A stretch of 6,644 nucleotides of DNA, from contig USGZ01000101.1 in the NCBI GenBank assembly GCA_900554265.1, forward strand, positions 1 to 6,644, given 5' to 3'. Shown piece after piece: positions 1 through 5,348 of this stretch (positions within the stretch are counted from its first letter, which is position 1; the number at the start of each line of letters is the position of its first letter). This stretch comes from an uncultured Porphyromonadaceae bacterium. Lineage in GTDB: Bacteria > Bacteroidota > Bacteroidia > Bacteroidales > Muribaculaceae. The notes beneath the pieces are model-generated. The model did not search any database and was not told where the DNA came from. It worked only from the letters and a program-made list of their open reading frames with translations. Made by a program: the position numbers and the translations under genes.

Positions 1-160
1 TCTGGAAATCAACATCCGAGGGTTCCACGGTCATTACAGCGATTTCCGGGGCGGAGGTGGGCATGGCAGCCTGATTATTGCCGCCGCAGGAGCTCAGCAG
101 GCCGACCCCGAGGCCAAGGGCTGCGGTCAGGGTTGCCAGCGTTAAGACTTTGGTATTCAT
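1..160 (-). CDS. Lipoprotein, probable RND efflux periplasmic adaptor (partial, N-terminus only)
   Basis: Only the first 53 codons lie in the window; the gene continues past position 1. The start is ATG at 160. The peptide has a lysine at residue 4, a hydrophobic stretch over about residues 5-22, and a lipobox LLSSC with Cys25 as the likely lipidated residue, followed by GGNN. This is a Bacteroidetes lipoprotein signal. After it comes APEIAVMTVEPSDVDFQ, which matches the start of the mature region in AcrA/HlyD-type membrane fusion proteins of this phylum, where a short Gly/Asn/Gln/Pro linker leads into the first beta strand. Such proteins link an inner-membrane RND pump to an outer-membrane TolC-like channel. 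The pump and channel genes would be expected further left on the same strand. The lipoprotein call is firm. The adaptor call rests on a short N-terminal resemblance and could be wrong. No Shine-Dalgarno is visible; the leader is AT-rich. Confidence 0.6.
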   Translation of the reverse strand, partial: MNTKVLTLATLTAALGLGVGLLSSCGGNNQAAMPTSAPEIAVMTVEPSDVDFQ

Positions 161-237
161 ATTATTACTATTGTGTTTCTTCGTGTTTGTTATGAACGGG
201 TCAAATTCGCGGGTATAATACGCCCGTAAAATCGTTG

Positions 238-245
238 CAAAGTTA
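238..245 (-). promoter_or_regulatory. Candidate -7 promoter element for the lipoprotein/adaptor gene
   Basis: Read on the minus strand this is TAACTTTG, an exact match to the Bacteroidetes -7 consensus TAnnTTTG. It lies 77 nt upstream of the ATG at 160, giving a leader of roughly 70 nt. The nearest upstream TTTG is 27 nt away, longer than the usual spacing of about 19-21 nt, so the -33 element is weak or absent. Confidence 0.5.
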
Positions 246-372
246 TGAATTTTTTAGCTTCCCGCATTTCGCCAAACGGCCACAAAATTGGTCGAAAACA
301 GAACATCTGTCGTTAAAAAGTGCAAAGTACGCGCACCAAAGTCCTATATGGCAAGCGCCTGCCGCAAGCCGT

Positions 373-414
373 CCTAAAATCCAAAACCTAAGACCTAAAA
401 TCTAAAGCCTGCCA
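373..414. repeat. Two imperfect 21-nt tandem units
   Basis: The nonamer CCTAAAATC occurs at 373-381 and 394-402, exactly 21 nt apart. The following bases are also related (CAAAACC and TAAAGCC), so the block reads as two diverged 21-nt units. It lies just past the stop codon of the channel gene. No T-tract hairpin is seen in the 264-nt gap 161-424, so no terminator for the channel gene could be identified. Function unknown. Confidence 0.5.
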
Positions 415-424
415 CCTCAAACTC

Positions 425-1777
425 TCAGTAGTTTTTGTCCGGAACCGGCTCGTCCGGTGCCGGCGCAGCTTTGATGGCGGCAGAGGCGTCGGCGCCTTGC
501 GCCGGTTCCTGCCGCAGATCGACGTCGAGGCTGCCGGTTGTGTAGATGGCCAGGTCGAAATTGTCTACGGCGGTAATCACATGCTCGAGTACGTCGCTCT
601 GGATAGCCTCGAAGGAATCCCATTCGGAAGTATTGGCGAAGCAGTAAATCTGCAGCAGGGCGCCGTTGGAATTGGTATCGCTCAGATTGACAATCATCTG
701 CTGGCTGCGGGTGATGTTGGGATTATTATAGAGATACAGGCAGACGTATGCGCGGAAAAGGCCCAGATTGGTCTCGATGGTGCCGTTAATCGGCGTCAGG
801 CCAGGCTGATTCATCTCCGTGGCCTTGTCGGCCCGCAGCGTGGCCACGAACTTCTGCAGCTCGGGGAAGGGCGCAGCCATGCGGTCGACATCGGCCGGCG
901 TCAGGCGCTTGATGGTCGTCAGGTCTATCAGGAGATTGCGCATGATTCGCCGGGCTCCTCCGAGGCTCATGCTGCGGTAGTTCTGAAAAGAGGTGGAAAT
1001 CAGTGTATAGGGAGGAACGGTAACTGTAGTATTGTCGAAATTCATGATTTTGACGGCACTGAGACTCATGTCCGTGACTACGCCGTTTGCCGGCGTCCCC
1101 GGCACTATAATCCAGTCGCCGACATGAATCATATCGTTCTCGTTCATCTGGATTCCTGCCACGAAGCCGAGAATCGTGTCCTTGAACACCAGCATCAGGG
1201 CTGCGGCGAAGGCTGTAAGACCAGTGAGCAGGTAGGCCGGCGACTTGCCGACGAGCGTGGCGACTGCACAGATGCCTATAACTATCCAGATGATACCCTT
1301 GGCCACATTCAGCAGACCCTTCAGCGGAAGGTTTTTCTTATTGTTGTGGATATTGTAGTGATTATAGACAAAGGTGAAAATAGCGCAAATCGCATAACCG
1401 AAAGCGCACATGCTGTAGATACCGACTATCCTGAAAATCCATGTGCGCATTGGATGCGTTCCCTCGAAAGCGAAAGGCACCATGGCGAACAGGATGAGCG
1501 GCGGAATTATCTGACAGACTTTCGACAGAGTATGCCATTCGAGCAGCTCGCGCCCGAAAACGCCGTTGCGCATACGCACGATTTTACGCAGCACTACGTA
1601 AATCAGGCGTTTGATGACCCAGGCGATGCCGAAAGCGGCAAGACTTATGACTACGAGATAGATAACTTCCTCCACAGTCTGATAATGATGCAGACCGAGA
1701 GAATCGAGAACGCCGTCGATATGGCGCAGAAGCCACGATGCTATGTCGTGGGACGGGATGATAGAAGGACTGTCCAT
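425..1777 (-). CDS. YbdG-like MscS-family mechanosensitive ion channel
   Basis: This 450-residue inner-membrane protein belongs to the small-conductance mechanosensitive channel family, whose members open under membrane tension to release solutes during hypo-osmotic shock. Hydrophobic segments lie at about residues 38-62, 88-104, 112-138, 155-177 and 181-210. Five segments fit the E. coli YbdG topology rather than three-helix MscS. The last is the pore helix and runs into FKDTILGFVAGIQMNENDMIHVGDW, as in YbdG (rendered here only as its family landmark around residues 198-222). The beta domain follows, with VKIMNFDNTTVTVPPYTLI at 242-260 and SFQNYRSMS at 263-271, then GGARRIMR at 273-280. The C-terminal domain runs to about residue 420. 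An Ala/Pro-rich tail at about 424-450 explains the extra length over YbdG (about 415). The start is ATG at 1777. It appears to be a single-gene unit with no clear promoter match upstream. The family is secure; the conductance type is inferred. Confidence 0.9.
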   Translation of the reverse strand: MDSPSIIPSHDIASWLLRHIDGVLDSLGLHHYQTVEEVIYLVVISLAAFGIAWVIKRLIYVVLRKIVRMRNGVFGRELLEWHTLSKVCQIIPPLILFAMVPFAFEGTHPMRTWIFRIVGIYSMCAFGYAICAIFTFVYNHYNIHNNKKNLPLKGLLNVAKGIIWIVIGICAVATLVGKSPAYLLTGLTAFAAALMLVFKDTILGFVAGIQMNENDMIHVGDWIIVPGTPANGVVTDMSLSAVKIMNFDNTTVTVPPYTLISTSFQNYRSMSLGGARRIMRNLLIDLTTIKRLTPADVDRMAAPFPELQKFVATLRADKATEMNQPGLTPINGTIETNLGLFRAYVCLYLYNNPNITRSQQMIVNLSDTNSNGALLQIYCFANTSEWDSFEAIQSDVLEHVITAVDNFDLAIYTTGSLDVDLRQEPAQGADASAAIKAAPAPDEPVPDKNY

Positions 1778-1882
1778 GCAATCCTAACAAGTCGACATCG
1801 CGGTTTGCTTAATGAATGCAACAAAATTCGCGGCAAACGTTAAATTTAACACTTTTTATAACTACGTGTGGCGCGGATTTAC
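1778..1882. other. AT-rich upstream region of the channel gene, no gene seen
   Basis: This stretch should contain the promoter of the minus-strand channel gene. The best minus-strand match is TAACGTTTG at about 1832-1841, which has one extra base inside the TAnnTTTG pattern and no TTTG at the expected distance upstream. I see no small ORF or hairpin worth calling here. Confidence 0.4.
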
Positions 1883-1896
1883 TAATTTTGCGGCGA

Positions 1897-2123
1897 AAAC
1901 GTGACCAGAGTCGAGTATTTTCGCTTAGGCGGAAAAGATTGTTCCGGGCTTTGCCCTAAAATACATTATTACGCTCGATGACTGCGCTCACCGTCCCAGG
2001 CCTCGCGCCGAGATGTCTGCGCATTTTTTGTGCAGCGTCGTTCGGGACTACCGTACTTGAAAAATAGTTGTTTTATAGATAATTGTGTATTAGAAACGGG
2101 ACGTCGTGAGACGCTCCGTTTTT
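1897..2123 (+). ncRNA. Candidate structured small RNA (unrecognised)
   Basis: No known RNA family is recognised. A consensus -7 box TAATTTTG lies at 1883-1890, but no TTTG is found upstream of it. The first domain has GTATTTT (1915-1921) plus AGG (1927-1929) pairing with CCTAAAATAC (1955-1964) across a 5-nt bulge. It encloses a CGGAA/TTCCG hairpin (1930-1946) and is closed by GTCGA (1910-1914) with TCGAT (1975-1979). The second domain has GTCCC (1993-1997) pairing with GGGAC (2044-2048), enclosing CTCG/CGAG (2002-2012) and CTGCGCA/TGTGCAG (2017-2035). An AU-rich linker leads to a terminator hairpin. Three stems contain G-U pairs on this strand that would be C-A mismatches on the other, which favours plus-strand transcription. 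There is no convincing ORF. It could also be a long channel-gene leader read on the wrong strand, or structure by chance. Confidence 0.3.
2094..2123 (+). terminator. Rho-independent terminator with GTGA loop
   Basis: The left arm AACGGGACGTC (2095-2105) pairs with GACGCTCCGTT (2110-2120), with one G-U pair and one A-C mismatch, around a GTGA (GNRA) loop. A run of T follows to 2123, then AATC and TTTT. On the opposite strand the G-U becomes a mismatch and the T-tract is poorer. No plus-strand protein gene lies upstream, so it must end an unannotated transcript or block antisense readthrough. Confidence 0.55.
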
Positions 2124-2171
2124 AATCTTTTGGCGTGCGAGGCGCAGCCTCTCCGCCCCGGGTTGCTTGCT

Positions 2172-2207
2172 TAGCTATCTTAGCTAAAGTAGCTATTCTA
2201 GCTATTT
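2172..2207. repeat. Four 9-nt tandem units of TAGCTANNN
   Basis: The units are TAGCTATCT, TAGCTAAAG, TAGCTATTC and TAGCTATTT, in exact 9-nt register and followed by TAGGG. The first six bases are invariant and self-complementary; the last three vary. The block lies between two GC-rich hairpin stretches, GAGGC/GCCTC near 2140-2155 and GCGCC/GGCGC near 2220-2233. Function unknown. Confidence 0.7.
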
Positions 2208-2234
2208 TAGGGCGAGCGGCGCCTGACGGCGCGC

Positions 2235-2270
2235 AAAAACGCCGACTCCCCGGCGAGGGGGAATCGGCGT
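2235..2270 (-). terminator. Rho-independent terminator of the tRNA-Glu/rpsT operon
   Basis: Positions 2239-2251 pair with 2258-2270 in a 13-position stem around a 6-nt loop. On the minus strand the one non-Watson-Crick position (2246/2263) is a U-G pair, and the stem is followed by TTTTT (2239-2235). On the plus strand it would be C-A with no T-tract. It starts 3 nt past the end of the downstream tRNA-Glu, so it clearly closes that operon. Confidence 0.85.
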
Positions 2271-2273
2271 CTG

Positions 2274-2345
2274 TAGCCCATAGCAGAATCGAACTGCTCT
2301 TTCGAGAATGAAAATCTCGCGTCCTAACCGATAGACGAATGGGCC
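2274..2345 (-). tRNA. tRNA-Glu (TTC), downstream copy
   Basis: The 72-nt cloverleaf has acceptor GGCCCAT/ATGGGCT with a G-U first pair, D stem GTCT/GGAC, anticodon stem CGAGA/TCTCG enclosing TTTTCAT (anticodon TTC, reading GAA and GAG), T stem AGCAG/CTGCT around TTCGATT, and discriminator A. CCA is not encoded. It is identical to the copy at 2688-2759 and lies directly downstream of rpsT, with the operon terminator immediately after it. Confidence 0.96.
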
Positions 2346-2350
2346 AAAAT

Positions 2351-2378
2351 CAATCCGCAGCTTTCACTTGGCGGACTG
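2351..2378 (-). terminator. Hairpin between rpsT and the downstream tRNA-Glu
   Basis: On the minus strand CAGTCCGC pairs with GCGGATTG (8 bp with one G-U) around a 12-nt loop, followed by ATTTT and then directly by the tRNA 5' end. The T-tract is short, so this may be a leaky terminator for rpsT or an RNA-processing or stability hairpin that separates rpsT from the tRNA. Confidence 0.4.
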
Positions 2379-2391
2379 TATGCTTAGGCTC

Positions 2392-2649
2392 TCAGGCAGC
2401 CAGCTTGGCGATGTGACGTGCCAGTTTGCTCTTCAGGTTGGAAGCCTTGTTCTTCGAGATGGTGTTCTTGGAAGCGAGGCGGTCGAGCATAGCAACTACC
2501 TTGGGGTAGAGAGCGAGTGCTTCTTCCTTGGAAACGAGCTTGCGCAGCTTACGAACGGCGTTGCGGGCTGTCTTGGCATAGTAGCGGTTGCGCAGACGGC
2601 GGCTTTCAGTCTGGCGGATACGCTTTTTGGAGGATTGGTGATTTGCCAT
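2392..2649 (-). CDS. rpsT: 30S ribosomal protein S20
   Basis: The 85-residue, very basic protein starts [21 protein letters not shown], the hallmark S20 N-terminus, and continues with helices rich in Lys, Arg and Ala to the end (HIAKLAA). Length and composition fit the family (about 84-88 residues). S20 is a primary 16S rRNA-binding protein of the small subunit, contacting the 5' domain and helix 44 and acting early in assembly. The ATG at 2649 is the only sensible start. No Shine-Dalgarno is present; the leader is A-rich, as usual in this phylum. The gene lies 38 nt after one tRNA-Glu and 46 nt before an identical one. With a promoter only ahead of the first tRNA, it is probably co-transcribed and its mRNA 5' end created by tRNA 3' processing. 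Confidence 0.97.
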   Translation of the reverse strand: MANHQSSKKRIRQTESRRLRNRYYAKTARNAVRKLRKLVSKEEALALYPKVVAMLDRLASKNTISKNKASNLKSKLARHIAKLAA

Positions 2650-2687
2650 GTGAATGCAAAAAATGTCTTTAATCTGTTGTTATTTAG

Positions 2688-2759
2688 TAGCCCATAGCAG
2701 AATCGAACTGCTCTTTCGAGAATGAAAATCTCGCGTCCTAACCGATAGACGAATGGGCC
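2688..2759 (-). tRNA. tRNA-Glu (TTC), upstream copy
   Basis: Base for base the same 72-nt cloverleaf as 2274-2345, with anticodon TTC and no encoded CCA. It is the first gene of the operon, with its 5' end about 11 nt from the predicted transcription start, and is followed after 38 nt by rpsT. Confidence 0.96.
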
Positions 2760-2776
2760 TCGGACTTTTGCGAGTG

Positions 2777-2807
2777 CAAATATACGGACTTTTCGGCACG
2801 CGGCAAG
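2777..2807 (-). promoter_or_regulatory. Promoter of the tRNA-Glu/rpsT/tRNA-Glu operon
   Basis: On the minus strand the -7 element TATATTTG (2784-2777) is a perfect TAnnTTTG. A CTTG (2807-2804), one base off TTTG, sits 19 nt upstream as the -33 element. The predicted start near 2770 gives a short leader before the tRNA. The region 2760-2904 is shared with divergent recO, for which no good plus-strand promoter match was found. Confidence 0.7.
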
Positions 2808-2904
2808 GCAAGAGAGCTACGAGAGCCGTTTATTTAATATTTTTTCACAATAAGCATGCACTTCCGCCGCCACCGCTCCGTTATTTGAGTAAAGCATACA
2901 ATCA

Positions 2905-3636
2905 ATGAACCAGACTCTCCACTGCATAGCGCTTCGCACGGTAGCGATTTCGGACAGCAAGTCGCTGGTCACGGCCTGGAGCCGCGAGGCCGGGCGCGTG
3001 ACCTTCGCCTTCCCCGCAGGCGGCAGCCGCGAGAGCCGGCGCCGGCGCGCGCTGAGTTCGCCCTTAGGGCTCTTCGAGGGCCGCAGCGAAATCAAGCCGG
3101 GCCACGAAATCCTCTCGCTGCGCGACTTCAGCCCCATGGCGGGCAGCCCGGCGCTGGCGCCCCGCGACATCTGGCGCACGATGCAGGCCACCTTCCTTGC
3201 CGAGGTGCTGGACCGACTGCTTACACGCACGGCGCCCGAGGAAATACTCAGCGATTATCTTTTCGACAGCATGCGCACGCTCGCCCGCACACAGGACGCG
3301 CGCGCTTGCGCAAACTTCCACCTGGTTTTCCTCTACGGGCTGTGCCGCTTCGCCGGCATAGCGCCGAACCTCGACGGGCTGAGTCCCGGCGCCGTGTTCG
3401 ACCTGCGCGAAGGCTGCTGCCGCCCCTCGCGACCACTGCATACGGACTATATCGACGCCCCTCAGACTCCGGTGCTCCGCATCCTCGCGCGCGCGAACTT
3501 TAATAATATGCACAGACTTCGTTTCTCCCGCGGCGAGCGGAGGGAAATCCTCGCGCGGATGCTTCAGTACTACTCCATCCACCTGGGCACCTTGTCCGAG
3601 CTGAAAAGCCTGGCCGTGCTGAGCGAGCTGGATTAG
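2905..3636 (+). CDS. recO: DNA repair and recombination mediator RecO
   Basis: RecO binds single-stranded DNA and, with RecR, displaces SSB so that RecA can load at gaps (RecFOR pathway); it can also anneal complementary strands. The 243-residue protein fits the family (about 240). Residues 1-80 form the OB fold, starting MNQTLHCIALRTVAISDSKS with the typical GIVLR-like strand, and an Arg-rich loop (41-48) likely contacts DNA. The helical domain follows, with FLAEVLDRLL at 97-106, ANFHLVFLYGLCRFAGIAPNL at 136-156 in the conserved position, FDLREG at 165-170, and the C-terminal helices NMHRLRFSRGER and LKSLAVLSEL. Zinc-binding cysteines of the kind seen in some RecO proteins are not evident; only a CC pair at 171-172 is present. 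The ATG at 2905 aligns with the family N-terminus. No Shine-Dalgarno is seen. It diverges from the rpsT operon. Confidence 0.93.
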   Translation: MNQTLHCIALRTVAISDSKSLVTAWSREAGRVTFAFPAGGSRESRRRRALSSPLGLFEGRSEIKPGHEILSLRDFSPMAGSPALAPRDIWRTMQATFLAEVLDRLLTRTAPEEILSDYLFDSMRTLARTQDARACANFHLVFLYGLCRFAGIAPNLDGLSPGAVFDLREGCCRPSRPLHTDYIDAPQTPVLRILARANFNNMHRLRFSRGERREILARMLQYYSIHLGTLSELKSLAVLSELD

Positions 3637-3719
3637 CATGCCCCGACGGGCACAGCGCATAAAGAACCGCGGCAAAGCCGCCCATAAATGCCAATTTATT
3701 ATCCAGAAAGGTATATTTT

Positions 3720-3740
3720 AAAAATTCAGCGAATTTTTTT
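3720..3740 (+). terminator. Weak AT-rich hairpin after recO
   Basis: AAAAATTC (3720-3727) pairs with GAATTTTT (3731-3738) around AGC, with two more T following. It could end recO transcription or serve as an AT-rich element upstream of the tRNA-Asp promoter 10 nt further on. Nearer recO, small GC hairpins TGCCC/GGGCA (about 3639-3652) and GCGGC/GCCGC (about 3669-3681) lack T-tracts. Confidence 0.25.
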
Positions 3741-3749
3741 GCCGAAATA

Positions 3750-3781
3750 TTTGCGTGAATGAAAATTCGGTTTTAACTTTG
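3750..3781 (+). promoter_or_regulatory. Promoter of tRNA-Asp
   Basis: TTTG at 3750-3753, a 20-nt spacer, and TAACTTTG at 3774-3781 make a full match to the Bacteroidetes housekeeping promoter. Transcription should start near 3788, giving a leader of about 33 nt before the tRNA. Confidence 0.8.
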
Positions 3782-3820
3782 CACCGCAAAAGCGAAAGAG
3801 CTAATGCCTCTCAAAGAGTT

Positions 3821-3894
3821 GGTGCGGTAGTTCAGCTGGTTAGAATGCCGGCCTGTCACGCCGGAGGTCGCGGGTTCGAGTCCCGTCCGCACCG
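3821..3894 (+). tRNA. tRNA-Asp (GTC)
   Basis: The 74-nt cloverleaf has acceptor GGTGCGG/CCGCACC, T8 and A9, D stem GTTC/GAAT, anticodon stem CCGGC/GCCGG enclosing CTGTCAC (anticodon GTC, reading GAC and GAU), T stem GCGGG/CCCGT around TTCGAGT, and discriminator G. GCAA follows, so CCA is not encoded. Confidence 0.97.
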
Positions 3895-3909
3895 CAAGAG
3901 GAGAGAGGA

Positions 3910-3955
3910 GAATGAGAAATGCTAATCTTCGGATTTCGTTTCTCATTCTTTTTTT
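3910..3955 (+). terminator. Strong rho-independent terminator after tRNA-Asp
   Basis: GAATGAGAAA (3910-3919) pairs perfectly with TTTCTCATTC (3939-3948). Inside, AATC/GATT closes a TTCG tetraloop (3924-3935) beyond a small internal loop. Seven T follow (3949-3955). It isolates tRNA-Asp from the tRNA-Arg unit. Confidence 0.88.
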
Positions 3956-4014
3956 AAACGCATCCCTCCCCACCCGGGAGTATGTCTGAATTTTTTTATT
4001 CCGGGCTTTTTTAG

Positions 4015-4021
4015 TAACTTG
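4015..4021 (+). promoter_or_regulatory. Possible -7 element for the tRNA-Arg unit
   Basis: TAACTTG is one base short of TAnnTTTG and sits 28 nt before the tRNA, the spacing expected for a short leader. No TTTG is found about 20 nt upstream, where the DNA is a T-rich run. The strong terminator before it implies a promoter must lie in 3956-4049, and this is the best match there. Confidence 0.4.
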
Positions 4022-4049
4022 CACCCGAATTCCAAGCCACACCAGGCCC

Positions 4050-4121
4050 AGCCTTGTAGTTCAACGGATAGAACGGAAGTTTCCTAAACTTTAGATCGGG
4101 GTTCGATTCCCCGCAGGGCTA
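4050..4121 (+). tRNA. tRNA-Arg (CCT)
   Basis: The 72-nt cloverleaf has acceptor AGCCTTG/CAGGGCT, D stem GTTC/GAAC, anticodon stem GAAGT/ACTTT enclosing TTCCTAA (anticodon CCT, reading AGG), T stem CGGGG/CCCCG around TTCGATT, and discriminator A. Starting at A4050 rather than G4051 places T at position 8 and gives a fully paired acceptor with one G-U. CCA is not encoded. It ends 26 nt before the next gene, with no terminator between. Confidence 0.94.
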
Positions 4122-4147
4122 CTCAAGCTTCAGACATACTCTCTGCC

Positions 4148-5338
4148 ATGACTAAATACAACTTCGACTGCATAATCGACCGCCACGGCACCTCGGCTGT
4201 AAAAATCGAGGGGCTGGACCGCGTTTTCGGGCGCCACGACCTCACTCCCCTCTGGATCGCCGACCTCGACTTCGCCGTATGTCCCGAAATCACCGCCGCG
4301 CTGACCCGGCGCCTGAGCCATCCCGTACTGGGATATTCCGAAGCCTCGGACGGCTACTGGAACTCGATAATCGACTGGAACCTGCGCCGCCACGGTTTCC
4401 GCACCTCGAAGGAGGAACTCTCGTTCGTGCCCGGCGTCGTGAAGGGCATAGCCCTGGCCGTAAACTACTTCACCCGCGAGGGCGACGGCGTGGTCATCAT
4501 GCCGCCGGTCTACACCCCCTTCCGCACCGTGACCGAAGGCAACAAGCGCCGCGTGCTTGAGAATCCGCTGAAGTTCGACGGCGAGAAGTACGCCATGAAC
4601 CTCGAAGGCCTGGAAGCCCTCTGCGAGGCCGAGAAGCCCAAGCTGCTGATACTCTGCAACCCGCACAACCCCATAGGCATCCAGTGGGATACCGAAACCC
4701 TGGCACGCCTGGCCGCCATCTGCCGCCGCAACGGCGTAATCGTGGTCAGCGACGAAATCCACGGCGACCTGATGCTCGAGGGACGGCGCCATATACCCTT
4801 CCTCTGCGCCGGCGACGACGCCAAGGCCGTCGGAGTTATGCTCGGCGCGCCGTCGAAGACCTTCAACATCCCCGGTCTGGTAAGCTCCTGGATGGTGGTC
4901 AAGAACCCCGAAATCCGCAAGGGCTTCTACAGCTGGCTGGAGGCCAACGAGTTCAACTCGCCCGTAATGTTCTCCGCCATCGGAGCCGAAGCCGCCTACA
5001 ACAACGGCGAGGCCTGGCTTGACCAGATGCTCGAATACGTGCAGGCGAACATCGACTTCACCATCGACTACTGCCGCCGCAACATCCCCGAAGTCAGGAT
5101 AATCCGCCCGCAGGCCTCCTTCCTGCTCTGGCTGGACTTCCGCGGCCTGAAACTCTGCCAGCAGGAAATCATGGACCTGCTGCTGGACAAGGCCCACCTG
5201 GCGCTCAACGACGGCACCATGTTCGGCAGCCAGGGCGCCGGTTTCGCGCGCCTCAACGTCGGCACTCCGCGCTGCGTACTGGCGCATGCCCTCGAGAGCC
5301 TCCGCGCCGCCGTATGCACAAACTGCCACTGCAAATAA
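4148..5338 (+). CDS. PLP-dependent MalY/PatB-family aminotransferase or C-S lyase
   Basis: This 396-residue fold-type I PLP enzyme falls in the MalY/PatB branch, whose characterised members are cystathionine beta-lyases (releasing homocysteine, pyruvate and ammonia) and occasionally aminotransferases. Family marks in order: N-terminal RHGTSAVKIEGL (12-23), LWIADLDFAVCPEI (35-48), GYSEAS (62-67), MPPVYTPF (118-125), CNPHNPIG (170-177) with the cofactor-binding Asn, SDEIHGDL (201-208) with Asp202 for the pyridine nitrogen, SKTFNIPGL (236-244) with the Schiff-base Lys237, and FARLNVGTPR (366-375) with the carboxylate-binding Arg368. All key residues are present and the length is normal (about 390). 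The tail CTNCHCK has three close cysteines, which is unusual. The ATG at 4148 matches the family start; no Shine-Dalgarno is visible. The gene follows tRNA-Arg by 26 nt and precedes aroA by 10 nt. Substrate cannot be told from sequence; the aroA partner leaves room for an aromatic role. Confidence 0.9.
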   Translation: MTKYNFDCIIDRHGTSAVKIEGLDRVFGRHDLTPLWIADLDFAVCPEITAALTRRLSHPVLGYSEASDGYWNSIIDWNLRRHGFRTSKEELSFVPGVVKGIALAVNYFTREGDGVVIMPPVYTPFRTVTEGNKRRVLENPLKFDGEKYAMNLEGLEALCEAEKPKLLILCNPHNPIGIQWDTETLARLAAICRRNGVIVVSDEIHGDLMLEGRRHIPFLCAGDDAKAVGVMLGAPSKTFNIPGLVSSWMVVKNPEIRKGFYSWLEANEFNSPVMFSAIGAEAAYNNGEAWLDQMLEYVQANIDFTIDYCRRNIPEVRIIRPQASFLLWLDFRGLKLCQQEIMDLLLDKAHLALNDGTMFGSQGAGFARLNVGTPRCVLAHALESLRAAVCTNCHCK

Positions 5339-5348
5339 ATTCCGGACA

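Noticed and set aside
351..364. Palindrome-like GGCAAGCGCCTGCC as a terminator of the channel gene
   Set aside because: The stem is only about 5 bp with a 4-nt loop and no T-tract follows on the minus strand.
497..1843. Long plus-strand open frame (448 codons) opposite the channel gene
   Set aside because: It mirrors the minus-strand MscS-family gene almost completely, its translation has no membrane or domain pattern, and the minus-strand protein has clear family motifs. It is a shadow of codon bias.
2368..2697. Plus-strand frame of 109 codons across rpsT and into tRNA-Glu
   Set aside because: It is antisense to the unmistakable S20 gene and overlaps a tRNA gene.
2274..2759. Direct repeats as attachment sites of an integrated element
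   Set aside because: The repeats are whole tRNA genes and enclose only rpsT, a core ribosomal gene; no integrase or other mobility gene is near.
3773..4042. Minus-strand frame of 89 codons over tRNA-Asp
   Set aside because: It reads through the tRNA and its terminator; its GLEPATSGVTGRHSNQLNYRT-like segment is the known spurious translation of antisense tRNA.
4130..5329. Long minus-strand open frame (399 codons) opposite the MalY/PatB-type gene
   Set aside because: The plus strand has every PLP-enzyme motif. The antisense frame would also run into tRNA-Arg's immediate flank and shows a low-complexity Ala/Gly/Val/Glu composition typical of antisense to GC-rich genes.
5286..5348. Upstream in-frame ATG extension of aroA
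   Set aside because: It would overlap the previous gene by 53 nt, adds residues unlike the family, and AroA normally begins a few residues before the first beta strand, as from 5349.
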